Assembly (NCBI RefSeq): GCF_900699765.1
Contig: NZ_CAADHO010000002.1
Span: 186,001-250,000, forward strand
Length of the DNA: 64,000 bases
Direction: 5' to 3'
Origin: Desulfoluna butyratoxydans
GTDB taxonomy: Bacteria; Desulfobacterota; Desulfobacteria; Desulfobacterales; Desulfolunaceae
Shown here: positions 52,088 to 60,172 of the stretch, piece by piece
Numbering within the stretch: position 1 is the stretch's first letter
Layout: each line of letters begins with the position of its first letter
Notes under the pieces: generated by a model
Seen by the model: the letters and a program-made list of their open reading frames with translations, nothing else
Told to the model about the DNA's origin: nothing
The model's database searches: none
Made by a program: the position numbers and the translations under genes

Positions 52088-53785
52088 ATGGGCTTTGAGA
52101 CGGACAACCTTCCCCTTTTCGAAAATTCGAGCGACGCCATCATCGTGCTTCAGGACGGCATCATCCGAAACGTCAACGCCAACGGCGTCAAAGTCCTCCG
52201 GTACGAGGCCCACGAACTGGTAGGCCATCCCTACGGGGACTTTGTCCATCCGGACGACGCGTCCCTGGTGGACATCCGCTACCGAAAACGGATGAACCAC
52301 GAGTCCGTTCCCCAGGTCTACCCCTTCCGCCTCATCACCAAGGACGGAGAGATCGTCTGGTTCGAGATCCACGCCATTGAGATCCTCTGGGACGGGCGCC
52401 CCGCAAGCCTCACCTTCTTTAACAACATCACCGAACGGGTCCGGGCCCAGGAGGCCCTCCAGGAGAGCGAAAAGGTGACCCGGGGTATCTTGAACGCCAT
52501 CCCCGACACCATCATCCGCATCATGGAGAGCGGTCGCATCACCACCTACAAGGGGCCGGAGGGCTCCATGGCCGGAGGGAAAGCCCCATATGCCGGCAGC
52601 CACCTCTCCGACTTTCTGCCCCGGGAGAAATATGAAGAGGCCATGGACGCCATCGGCAGGGCCCTTGCCAACCACACGGTCCAGCGATTTGAATTCAAAT
52701 GGGCCGAGGTCCGGGGCACCCAGTGGTACGAGGCCCGGATCATCGCCCTGGCCGGAAATGAGGTGCTGGGGATCCTCCGCAACATCACGGAACGCAAAAG
52801 GCAGGAGCGGGCCCTTACCGAACGCCTCCACCACCTGGAGACCCGGGTCAAACAATCCCACGCAATGGGAACCATCATCGGTCGGAGCAAGCCCATGCAG
52901 GATGTCCTGGAGACCATCCTCAAGGCGTCCCGGACCACAGCCAACGTCATCGTCTACGGGGAGTCCGGCACCGGAAAGGAGCTGGTCTCCAAGGCGGTCC
53001 ACGACCTGAGCGACCGGGCCGGGGGAAAATTCGTGCCCGTGAACTGCGCGGCAATCCCAGAAAAACTCATGGAGAGTGAATTCTTCGGATACAAAAAAGG
53101 CGCCTTCTCCGGTGCGGACCGGGACACAAAAGGGCTTTTGGAGCTGGCACACGGAGGCACCCTCTTCATGGACGAACTCGGAGAGATCGACCTCAACATG
53201 CAGGCCAAGCTCCTGAGGGCCATCGAAGGGGGCGGTTTCCTCCCCGTGGGGGGCCGCGAGACGGTCTACCCGGATATCCGCATCATCGCCGCCACCAACA
53301 AAAACCCGGAAGAGCTCGTGAAGCACGGCCTCATGCGCGAAGATTTCTTCTACCGCATCAGCGTCATCCCCATCACCCTGCCCCCCTTGCGGGACCGGCT
53401 CGACGACCTCCCCTTTCTCATCCACCACTTTCTGGAAAAACTGGTCACCGGAGAAAAACTCCCCGTGATCCCCTCCCATGTCATGAGCCGGCTCCAGGCC
53501 CACCCCTGGCCCGGCAACATCCGGGAGCTCCAGAACGTGATCCACCGGTACATCACCATGACCCGCCTTGACCTGCCCATTCCGGAGCCCCATGCAGACC
53601 TGCCGCCGGAACCCCGGGAGGAGGGGTGCCCCAGGCCCCTTGGCGAGGTCCTGGCCGAGGTGGAAAAGGCACACATCCTGCGCACCCTGGAATCAACCCG
53701 CTGGCAGAAAGCCCGGGCCGCAGAGCTTCTCGGGGTGCACCGAAAAACCCTGTTCCGAAAACTCAAAGGCTACGGAATCGAATAG
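52088..53785 (+). CDS. PAS-domain sigma-54-dependent transcriptional activator
   Basis: A 565-residue enhancer-binding protein. Two PAS sensor domains (about residues 5-120 and 125-245; each followed by an NITER motif) precede an AAA+ domain with Walker A GESGTGKE (about 291), the sigma-54 contact loop GAFSGA (about 338) and Walker B TLFMDELGE (about 357). A Fis-type helix-turn-helix (KARAAELLGVHRKTLFRKLKGYG) ends the protein. No receiver domain is present, so it senses a signal directly. CGGAG before this ATG fixes the start over an earlier open stretch. The next gene carries a good -24/-12 promoter and an upstream palindrome, so it is the likely target. Confidence 0.95.
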   Translation: MGFETDNLPLFENSSDAIIVLQDGIIRNVNANGVKVLRYEAHELVGHPYGDFVHPDDASLVDIRYRKRMNHESVPQVYPFRLITKDGEIVWFEIHAIEILWDGRPASLTFFNNITERVRAQEALQESEKVTRGILNAIPDTIIRIMESGRITTYKGPEGSMAGGKAPYAGSHLSDFLPREKYEEAMDAIGRALANHTVQRFEFKWAEVRGTQWYEARIIALAGNEVLGILRNITERKRQERALTERLHHLETRVKQSHAMGTIIGRSKPMQDVLETILKASRTTANVIVYGESGTGKELVSKAVHDLSDRAGGKFVPVNCAAIPEKLMESEFFGYKKGAFSGADRDTKGLLELAHGGTLFMDELGEIDLNMQAKLLRAIEGGGFLPVGGRETVYPDIRIIAATNKNPEELVKHGLMREDFFYRISVIPITLPPLRDRLDDLPFLIHHFLEKLVTGEKLPVIPSHVMSRLQAHPWPGNIRELQNVIHRYITMTRLDLPIPEPHADLPPEPREEGCPRPLGEVLAEVEKAHILRTLESTRWQKARAAELLGVHRKTLFRKLKGYGIE

Positions 53786-53865
53786 TCCCCCGGCGGGACA
53801 TTTTTGCCCCGCAGCCGCCTTACACCTGTAATCCCGATCCGTTACGTCCTGCCCTCCCACCGCAC

Positions 53866-53881
53866 GTGGCACCAGTGCCAC
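53866..53881. promoter_or_regulatory. upstream activator palindrome
   Basis: GTGGCAC-CA-GTGCCAC is an inverted repeat with seven-base arms. It lies about 90 bases upstream of the -24 box of the CoA-transferase promoter, the usual position for the Fis-domain binding site of a sigma-54 activator. Confidence 0.6.
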
Positions 53882-53895
53882 ATCCGCGTTTTCCC

Positions 53896-53915
53896 GGAGG
53901 CGCCCCGCGCCTCCT
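53896..53915. terminator. GC hairpin after the activator gene
   Basis: GGAGGCG-CCCCG-CGCCTCC forms a strong hairpin 110 bases beyond the activator stop. There is no T run. It may slow readthrough into the next unit. Confidence 0.4.
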
Positions 53916-53962
53916 GACCCACACCCCTGTTATCATTGGCCATATACCCCACCCCGGCAAAC

Positions 53963-53978
53963 TGGCATCCCTTTTGCT
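53963..53978 (+). promoter_or_regulatory. sigma-54 promoter of the CoA-transferase gene
   Basis: TGGCAT-CCCTT-TTGCT matches the -24/-12 consensus TGGCAC-N5-TTGCW with one change and correct spacing. Transcription would start near 53989, about 55 bases before the ATG. Confidence 0.75.
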
Positions 53979-54044
53979 CATAAAAACAATATTCACAACA
54001 AAGAAAATCTGATCTTTCGAGTTCTGACGGTGCAAAGGAGGAGT

Positions 54045-55391
54045 ATGAACCGATACAGCAGCCAGTACAGTGAAAAGTGCGTGCCCGCCGAAGAGGCGGT
54101 AAAGGTCGTCAAATCAGGGGACGTGGTGGATTACGGATTTTTCAACGGCAAGCCCGTGGTGTGCGACATCGCCCTGGCGGCCCGCCATGACGAACTTCAG
54201 GATGTGGAGATCCATGTGGCCGTCACCCTGCCCCCGGTACCCGAGGTGGTCAAGCACCCTGAGAGCTTTGTCTATCACGATCTCCAGTTCAGCAAGATCT
54301 CCCGGGTCCTGCAGAGAGACTTCAACGTGGGGTTCTACTACCCCATCATGTACCACCAGGCCCCCTCGTGGTTCCGGGAGGGCGTGGCCCCCCACCGCAA
54401 CGTGGTGATCTGCACGGTCTGCCCCATGGACGATCACGGCTACTTCAACCTGGGCCTGCACAATTCCGCCACCCTGGCGGCCATGGAAGAGTCGGACTGC
54501 GTCATCGTGGAGGTGAACCCCAACCTGCCCGTCTGCCCGGGGGGTGCCGAAGAGGCCGTCCACATCTCCGCAGTGGATTACGTGGTGGAGGCTCCCGCCG
54601 ATCTCGCCCTGGCCGATCTGCCCAGCCCCGAGCCCAACGAGCAGGAACGCACCATCGCCGAGCTCATCGTGGACCACATCACAGACGGCTCGTGCATTCA
54701 GCTCGGCATCGGCGGCATGCCCAACGCCGTGGGCAAAATCATCGCCCAGTCCGACCTGAAAAACTTAGGGGGACACACGGAAATGCTCTCCGATGCCTAC
54801 GTGGACATGATCGAATCCGGCCGCATGAACGGTTCCCAAAAAAGCCTGGACCGTTACCGGGTTCCCTACACCTTTGCCATGGGATCCAAGCGCCTCTACG
54901 ACTTCGTGGACAACAACCCGGCCGCCGCGTCCTACCCGGCCGACTACACCAACGATCCCCGGATCATCGCCAAACTCGACAACTTTGTCTCCATCAACAA
55001 CGCCCTGCAGGTGGACCTCTACACCCAGGTGAACGCCGAAAGCCTGGGCACCAACCAGGTCTCGGGCAACGGAGGCATGTGGGACTTTGTCATCGGCTCC
55101 CAGTGGTCCAAGGGCGGCAAGAGCTTCATCTGCCTCACCTCCACCTTCACCAACTCCAAAGGAGAGCTCCAGTCACGCATCCTGCCCACCTTTACCCCGG
55201 GCTCCATCACCACCATTCCGCGCCACATGACCGATTATGTGGTCACGGAATACGGGGCCGTCCAGGTACGGGCACTGTCCACCTGGAAACGGGCCGAGCT
55301 GATGATCAGCATCGCCCACCCCGACTTCCGGGAAGGGCTCATCAAGGAGGCGGAAGCCATGAAAATCTGGCGGCACTCCAACAAAAAATAA
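54045..55391 (+). CDS. acetyl-CoA hydrolase/transferase family protein (4-hydroxybutyrate/butyrate CoA-transferase-like)
   Basis: A 448-residue family I-like CoA-transferase (Cat1/AbfT group). The N-terminal domain (CVPAEEAVKVVKSGDVVDYGFFNG) and the C-terminal domain with CIQLGIGGMPNAVG and the catalytic glutamate in GGHTEMLSD (about residue 245) are complete, as is the late GSITTIPRHMTDYVVTEYG. Such enzymes move CoA between acetate and short-chain acids such as butyrate or 4-hydroxybutyrate. AAAGGAGGAG directly precedes this ATG. The sigma-54 promoter and the adjacent PAS activator suggest induction by an organic acid or redox signal. Exact substrates are inference. Confidence 0.9.
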   Translation: MNRYSSQYSEKCVPAEEAVKVVKSGDVVDYGFFNGKPVVCDIALAARHDELQDVEIHVAVTLPPVPEVVKHPESFVYHDLQFSKISRVLQRDFNVGFYYPIMYHQAPSWFREGVAPHRNVVICTVCPMDDHGYFNLGLHNSATLAAMEESDCVIVEVNPNLPVCPGGAEEAVHISAVDYVVEAPADLALADLPSPEPNEQERTIAELIVDHITDGSCIQLGIGGMPNAVGKIIAQSDLKNLGGHTEMLSDAYVDMIESGRMNGSQKSLDRYRVPYTFAMGSKRLYDFVDNNPAAASYPADYTNDPRIIAKLDNFVSINNALQVDLYTQVNAESLGTNQVSGNGGMWDFVIGSQWSKGGKSFICLTSTFTNSKGELQSRILPTFTPGSITTIPRHMTDYVVTEYGAVQVRALSTWKRAELMISIAHPDFREGLIKEAEAMKIWRHSNKK

Positions 55392-55405
55392 CAAAACAAG
55401 AGGTT

Positions 55406-55563
55406 GCCTCCGGCGGCCCTGCCGGGGGCAAACCGTTTGAAAAGTAAAAAAGTCAGGTTTCAAGGCAGTCTTCGTTCCATCCAAAGGCGTCTGTTTTCCG
55501 GCTGTATTCCAGCAACCGGAAGGTTTTTGCGGGGCTTTTTTTAAAAAGCGACCCGCCGGAGGC
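55406..55563 (+). repeat. modular palindromic element, type BE (copy 3)
   Basis: GCCTCCGGCGGCCCTGCC start, a weakened CAAACCGTTTGAAAAG module, the GCGGGGCTTTTTTT/AAAAAGCG segment and CCGCCGGAGGC at 55553-55563. It lies between the CoA-transferase and FadL-type genes and is transcribed if they form one operon. Confidence 0.8.
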
Positions 55564-55592
55564 GCAATGCTGAATAGATTAAGGAGCACCAC

Positions 55593-56828
55593 ATGACACA
55601 CCGCATGAAAGCCCTGCTGGCCTTCCTCACGGCAATGGCCTTTTCTTCCACGGCCGGAGCAACCCTCATCGAAAACAACACCAACCTGAGCGCGGACTGG
55701 ACCCGCATGCCCGCCCGCGTGGCGGCCACGGACTCCGTGGACGCGGTCCTCTACAACCCGGCCGGCACCATCCGGCTGGGCGAGGGCACCTTTATCATGG
55801 CGGGCAACCAGTTCCTGCCCAAGGAGTATAGCCACACCAAGGACGGGGTGCGGCACGAGACCACCACCCTCACCACAGTGGTGCCCAACCTCTTTGCCGT
55901 AAAAAACGGAAAAAAATGGAGCGGGTTTGCAGGCTTCGGGGTCATCGGCGGGGGGGGAGCCCTGGAGTATGAAAACGGCATGATCAATAACAAGGCCCTT
56001 GGCTACACCGTCACTCAGCTGGCGGGACTCAAGGCCTCTTTAGCCATAGACCCGTCAAACCCGAAAGTAGGTCCTATTCTGACAGAAGAGGTGGCCTCGG
56101 CCTGGATCGGAGCCTACGTGGGCGGGGCCTGTGCCGTGAGCGACACCCTTTCGTTGTCCCTGACCGGTCGGTTGGTCTACGGGACCAACACCTATGAAAT
56201 CGACGACGGCCGATTCCTGGACTATGAAAAGACCGGCACGGGCTTTGCCCCCATCATCGGCTTGAACTACACCCCAAGTCCCACCGTCAACATCGGGTTT
56301 CGCCACGAGTTCCGCACCCGGGTGGAGTGGGAGGTGGACAAGATCGACGGCAGCGCCGCAGGGGCAATGGCTTCTGCCCTGGGCAGCAAGGGCGACAAAA
56401 CCCGAAAAGACTTCCCTGCCATGACCGCCCTGGGCGTCTCCTGGAAGGCCACCGAGTCCCTCACCCTGGCCACGGACGTGAGCTATGCCTGGCATGACGA
56501 CATCGACTGGGAAGGGGCCGAAGAGGGCCTGGACAACGGGGTGGAGGTGGCCTGCGCCTTTGAGTACGCCGTTACCCCCGGCTTTGCCGTGAGTGCGGGC
56601 TACTCCTACTCCAACGCAGGGGTGGACCCGGAGGACTACAGCACGGCCCTCTCCAAAAACGTCTACCACGGCCTCTCCGCAGGGTTCATGGCAGAGCCCG
56701 TTGAAGGCCTCCGGTTCAACGTGGGGGCCACCAAGCTCTTTTACGAAGACGACACCGACAGCCACGGCATCACCTATGAAAAGGACCTCTGGATTATCGG
56801 CATGGGCGTCCAGTACGCCTTCAGATAA
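55593..56828 (+). CDS. FadL/OmpP1-type outer membrane transport protein
   Basis: A 411-residue outer membrane barrel of the FadL/TodX family. A signal peptide (about residues 1-23, ending TAGA) is followed by NTNLSADWTRMPARVAATDSVDAVLYNPAGT, the family's N-terminal plug with the NPA motif. FRHEFRTRVEWEVDK and repeated amphipathic strands follow, ending with aromatic VQYAFR, the barrel-insertion signal. Members carry long-chain fatty acids or aromatic compounds into the cell. AAGGAG before the ATG supports the start. It follows the CoA-transferase gene at 200 bases with no promoter I can recognise, so co-transcription is possible. Confidence 0.9.
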   Translation: MTHRMKALLAFLTAMAFSSTAGATLIENNTNLSADWTRMPARVAATDSVDAVLYNPAGTIRLGEGTFIMAGNQFLPKEYSHTKDGVRHETTTLTTVVPNLFAVKNGKKWSGFAGFGVIGGGGALEYENGMINNKALGYTVTQLAGLKASLAIDPSNPKVGPILTEEVASAWIGAYVGGACAVSDTLSLSLTGRLVYGTNTYEIDDGRFLDYEKTGTGFAPIIGLNYTPSPTVNIGFRHEFRTRVEWEVDKIDGSAAGAMASALGSKGDKTRKDFPAMTALGVSWKATESLTLATDVSYAWHDDIDWEGAEEGLDNGVEVACAFEYAVTPGFAVSAGYSYSNAGVDPEDYSTALSKNVYHGLSAGFMAEPVEGLRFNVGATKLFYEDDTDSHGITYEKDLWIIGMGVQYAFR

Positions 56829-56888
56829 GACAAAGCCACACCGTCCACCCTCATACCTGGCCCTCGGCCTCACCAGCCGACAGGTATA

Positions 56889-56923
56889 AAAAAACGCCTT
56901 CGGATATTCCGAAGGCGTTTTTT
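56889..56923 (+). terminator. rho-independent terminator of the FadL-type gene
   Basis: AACGCCTTCGGA pairs perfectly with TCCGAAGGCGTT around TAT, flanked by A and T runs, 60 bases after the stop codon. Confidence 0.95.
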
Positions 56924-57011
56924 GGTTCTCAGTCACCCGCAGCCGGGGATAGAAAAAGGGTGGTCTGGGCCTTTTGCATGCCGTCTATGACGACAAAATA
57001 GAAAAAGCGAT

Positions 57012-57188
57012 GCCTCCGGCGGCGAGGTGTGCCACCTCGAAAGCAGGTTGCGAATGCGCTTTCCCCTTCGTTCCTCAGGGAAAATCACATTCGCTCTTAA
57101 AAATAAGGGGTTACTCACCAATCACTTTTTTTAAGACCTGTTTGTTAAACTTTTTAAAAGTTTAGCCCCCGGCAGGGCCGCCGGAGGC
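57012..57188 (-). repeat. modular palindromic element, type AB (copy 3)
   Basis: A complete 177-bp copy: GCCTCCGGCGG, CGAGGTG-TGC-CACCTCG, a decayed stem at about 57050-57066 with 57078-57094 around TTCGTTCCTCA, then the B module and CCGCCGGAGGC. It ends five bases after the stop codon of the first acyltransferase gene. Confidence 0.9.
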
Positions 57189-57193
57189 AACTC

Positions 57194-58087
57194 TCACCCC
57201 TGCGCTTCATCCCGGGGCCGGGTCTTCCAGCGGTTGTGGACCCAGAACCACTGCTCCGGGAATTTCCGGACCATCTTTTCCATGGCATAGCTGAAGTTCT
57301 GGGTGTTGGTGCGGACATCGGCCTCGAAGTCACCGGTGTTCACCAGGGGAATCTCCGGGCCGAACTCGCCCCGGACGAACCGGCCGTCCCGGGCCACGAA
57401 GTAGGGGATCACCGGAGCGCCGGTGGTGAGGGCCAGCTGGGCGATGCCGTTGTTGGCGCTGGCGGTCTTGCCGAACATGGTGACAAACACGCTTTGGTGG
57501 GGCTTGGGGGCGTTCTGGTCACTCAGGAGGCCCACGGCGTTGCCTTGGGAGAGCTCATCCAGAATGCCTTTCACCGCCTTTTTGGTGGGATACATGCGGC
57601 AGCCGAAGCGCTCGCGCATCTCCAGGATAAAGCGGTCCATGGGCTTGAAGTCCAGGGGGCGGTACACCGCCGAGATCTGATACCCCGTGGCCCCCATGGA
57701 GACGGGGAGAAATTCCCAGTTTCCCATGTGGCAGGTCAGTACCAGAACGCCCTTACCCTTTGCGTGGGCCGCCTTCAGGTGAAAAATACCGTAGATCCGA
57801 AACCGGGCCTTGAGATCGGACCAGCTCCAGCGAAGGCTGCGCCCCATCTCAAAGGGAACCAGGGCAATGTGATCAAAGGCCTTCCGGCTCAGTTTCCTGA
57901 TCTCTTCTTCAGACATCTCCTTGCCGAAGGCGGTGGTCATGTTCTTGATGGCCACCTCTCGGTGGCGCTTGTCCCGCCGGTACCAGATGCCACCGATGGC
58001 ACTGGCTATTTTCCCGGCCACGGGCTCGGGAATGAGCCCCAACAACAGAAACAACAGACGAACGACCTTGTATACCAGATATTCCAT
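57194..58087 (-). CDS. LpxL/HtrB-family lysophospholipid or lipid A acyltransferase (first paralogue)
   Basis: A 297-residue inner-membrane acyltransferase with an N-terminal membrane anchor (VVRLLFLLLGLIPEPVA). The catalytic HX4E motif HMGNWE (about residues 114-119) is followed by YRPLDFKPMDRFILEMRERFG and GLLSDQNA, typical of the LpxL/LpxM family that adds secondary acyl chains to Kdo2-lipid A. The start is one of several close ATGs; the ribosome site is poor. Next to a second copy of the family on the same strand, from which it probably arose by duplication. Confidence 0.9.
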   Translation of the reverse strand: MEYLVYKVVRLLFLLLGLIPEPVAGKIASAIGGIWYRRDKRHREVAIKNMTTAFGKEMSEEEIRKLSRKAFDHIALVPFEMGRSLRWSWSDLKARFRIYGIFHLKAAHAKGKGVLVLTCHMGNWEFLPVSMGATGYQISAVYRPLDFKPMDRFILEMRERFGCRMYPTKKAVKGILDELSQGNAVGLLSDQNAPKPHQSVFVTMFGKTASANNGIAQLALTTGAPVIPYFVARDGRFVRGEFGPEIPLVNTGDFEADVRTNTQNFSYAMEKMVRKFPEQWFWVHNRWKTRPRDEAQG

Positions 58088-58343
58088 TCCACACATCCAC
58101 ACCCAGGTGTCTCATCACAGGGCAGCACCCGCCTTCCACAGGAAAAAGAACGGTGTGCACCCTTCAAACGTTCCTTCTAAGAGCATAGAACTATACTGAC
58201 ACACCAGGGGTTTGGCAATGGGAAACAGGCTCACGTGCAGGGCGCACGCATGGGTGGGAGATGCAAAGAACAACCCATCAAAACAAGGCTGCCCCCTGGT
58301 GAACCACAGGGCCCAGAGGGCTCAGGAAAAAAGCCGGAAAGAA

Positions 58344-58513
58344 GCCTCCGGCGGGTCGTTTTTTTGAAAAAAAGCTCCGCAAAAAACGTTTCTAATGTGA
58401 AAAAGTGGAAATTATTTCGGCGGAGCCTGGAAAGGATTGCTTAAGACCTGTTTGTCAAACCCGGTTTTATAAATCAGGCTAAAAGTTTGGCCCCCGGCAG
58501 GACCGCCGGAGGC
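58344..58513 (-). repeat. modular palindromic element, type EB, overlapping a coding end
   Basis: A 170-bp copy: GCCTCCGGCGGGTCG, the TTTTTTTGAAAAAAAGC hairpin, GCAAAAAACGTTTCTAATG, the B module interrupted by about 20 extra bases, and CCGCCGGAGGC at 58503-58513. Its right end lies exactly at a codon boundary of the second acyltransferase gene and supplies that gene's last 33 codons and stop. The flanking stretch 58103-58343 has no gene. Confidence 0.88.
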
Positions 58514-59416
58514 TGACTCCTCCTCGGGGCGGGTCTTCCAGCGACGGTGCCCCCAGAGCCACTGATCCGGGTAGCGACGCACCATCGTCTCGATGACCCG
58601 GTTGAAGGTCTGGGTGTTGGTCACAAGATCCTGCTGGGGATTGCCGGTATCCACCACAGGGAGTTCCGGCCCGAACTCCGCCCGGAACTTGCCGTGTTCG
58701 CGCACCACGAAAAAGGAGATCACCGGCACCCCGGTCACCGCGGCAATCTGGGCCAGGCCTTTGTGGGCACTGGCCTTGCGACCCATAAAGTCCACAAAAA
58801 CCCTCTGGTGGGGCTTGCTGGCGTTCTGATCGATGAGAAGGCCCACCAGGTTGCCCTGATCCAGCTCACGTAAGATCCCGTCCACGGCCTTGCGGGTGGG
58901 GTACATGCGGCAGCCGAACTTCTCCCGCATCTCCTTGGTGTAGCGATCCAGGGGCGCAAAATCCAGGGGACGGTACACTGCGGCGGGCTGGAGCCCCGAG
59001 GCCACGATGGCCGGGGCCAGGAACTCCCAGTTGCCCATGTGGGCCATGACCACCAGCACCCCCTTGCCTTTTTTATGGGCGTTGATGACGTGGTGTTGAC
59101 CGTAGTAGCGAAAGTGGTCACTGACGCTCTTCAGGTGCCATCGGGTGCTCTGCCCCAGCTCAAAGAGCATCCGGGCCGTGTTGACAAAATTGCGCCGGGC
59201 AAGGGCCGTGAGTTCCTGCTGGTCCATGGAGTCCCCGAAGGCGTGGGTCAGGTTGTCCATGGCCACGAGGCGGCGCCGTATGTCGCCTTTGAACCAGGCA
59301 TGTCCGAGAAAGTGGGCGAGCCGGTCGGCTCGGTGCTGGGGAATCAGACCGATGAGGGTCAGGGTCAGTCTGATGAGGTGGTAGGCCATGTGTTCGAAAT
59401 AGTGTTTTATGGTCAT
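58412..59416 (-). CDS. LpxL/HtrB-family acyltransferase (second paralogue, repeat-extended C-terminus)
   Basis: A 334-residue acyltransferase clearly paralogous to the preceding gene: MTIKHYFEHMAYHLIRLTLTLIGLIP anchor, catalytic HMGNWE, YRPLDFAPLDRYTKEMREKFG and GLLIDQNASKPHQ. The family-like part ends after WKTRPEEES, where the shorter paralogue stops. The last 33 residues (ASGGPAGGQTF...) are encoded by the repeat element that begins at that point, so the original stop has been lost. The start is the ATG beginning the anchor helix; the 46 open codons upstream are not credible. Two lipid A-type acyltransferases are normal (LpxL and LpxM roles). Confidence 0.88.
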   Translation of the reverse strand: MTIKHYFEHMAYHLIRLTLTLIGLIPQHRADRLAHFLGHAWFKGDIRRRLVAMDNLTHAFGDSMDQQELTALARRNFVNTARMLFELGQSTRWHLKSVSDHFRYYGQHHVINAHKKGKGVLVVMAHMGNWEFLAPAIVASGLQPAAVYRPLDFAPLDRYTKEMREKFGCRMYPTRKAVDGILRELDQGNLVGLLIDQNASKPHQRVFVDFMGRKASAHKGLAQIAAVTGVPVISFFVVREHGKFRAEFGPELPVVDTGNPQQDLVTNTQTFNRVIETMVRRYPDQWLWGHRRWKTRPEEESASGGPAGGQTFSLIYKTGFDKQVLSNPFQAPPK

Positions 59417-59510
59417 CACTACATCCTTCGTGCTGAAAACTCCTCCAAGGTTTTTTACGCAAAAGAATATAGTCCCCCCCGGGCCAACCATGCCAAGGGG
59501 AACAGCGATG

Positions 59511-59539
59511 GAGCCGCACGGGGAATCCCCGTGCGGCTC
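59511..59539 (-). terminator. terminator-like hairpin of the floA/nfeD operon
   Basis: GAGCCGCACGGGG pairs perfectly with CCCCGTGCGGCTC around three bases, 49 bases beyond the last gene of the nfeD-floA operon. There is no T run. Confidence 0.6.
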
Positions 59540-59587
59540 ACAACCGTCTGTCACACTGTTTGTTATGCACCGCCCGAAGGCGGAGAC

Positions 59588-60172
59588 TCAGGACCGAAGC
59601 CCCACAGGCCGATCAAGGATCTCCTTCCAGACGATGGCTTCTTTAAGCCTCGTGCGGCGCTTCCTGCCCCGGGCACATGTGCCGTCCTCGGGTGCGGGCG
59701 TCACCGACTGGGCCCGCCGTTTTGCCGGCCTCTCTTCCGAGCTGTCCCAGAGGGAGTCAGACTCGTCCGTGGCGTTCCAGCGCTCATGGAGAGCGGGCCT
59801 TTCGTCCTCTTCGTCCCAACGTTCATGAAGCTCGGGTCTCTCATCTTCTTCATCCCAGCGTTCATGGAGAAGGGGGCGATGGGCGTCGGAGTCCGCCTCC
59901 AGGGTCTCCTCCCGAAGGGGCTCCGCATCCTCCCGGAGGTCGGCCCAGGGGTCGTCGTCCAGGAAGTCGTCCTCCTCGCCTGCGGCTTCACGCTCCGCCT
60001 CAAGCCGGGCCCTCTCCATCTCTTCTTTCATCTGGGCGATGATGTCCCCCAGCTTCCCTCTTTTGGGGCTATCGCCCCCTTCCGGGTTCACCGTTGAGAT
60101 GATCTTCCGCATGACGGAGCGGAAGACGAGGTAGATCACCACGAGGGTGATAAGGAACTTGATACCGCCCAT
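59588..60172 (-). CDS. single-TM protein with tandem 13-residue repeats
   Basis: A 194-residue protein of unknown function. One N-terminal membrane segment (LITLVVIYLVFRSVMRKII, about 6-24) is followed by a charged region with predicted coiled coil (IIAQMKEEMERARLEAEREA). Three tandem 13-residue repeats of the form RPxLHERWDEEDE come next (about 117-155; the third is diverged), and then a basic tail. The ATG overlaps the floA stop by one base, so it is translationally coupled to floA and probably works with the flotillin at the membrane. No family recognised. Confidence 0.7.
   Translation of the reverse strand: MGGIKFLITLVVIYLVFRSVMRKIISTVNPEGGDSPKRGKLGDIIAQMKEEMERARLEAEREAAGEEDDFLDDDPWADLREDAEPLREETLEADSDAHRPLLHERWDEEDERPELHERWDEEDERPALHERWNATDESDSLWDSSEERPAKRRAQSVTPAPEDGTCARGRKRRTRLKEAIVWKEILDRPVGLRS

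Noticed and set aside
2821..58513. Repeat copies as a CRISPR array or integron attC cassettes
   Set aside because: Copies are dispersed by kilobases, in both orientations, with real genes between them. There are no regular spacers, no cas or integrase gene and no attC core sites.
59039..60097. 352-codon plus-strand frame across the second acyltransferase and the repeat protein
   Set aside because: It overlaps two supported minus-strand genes and the hairpin between them, and has no domain pattern.
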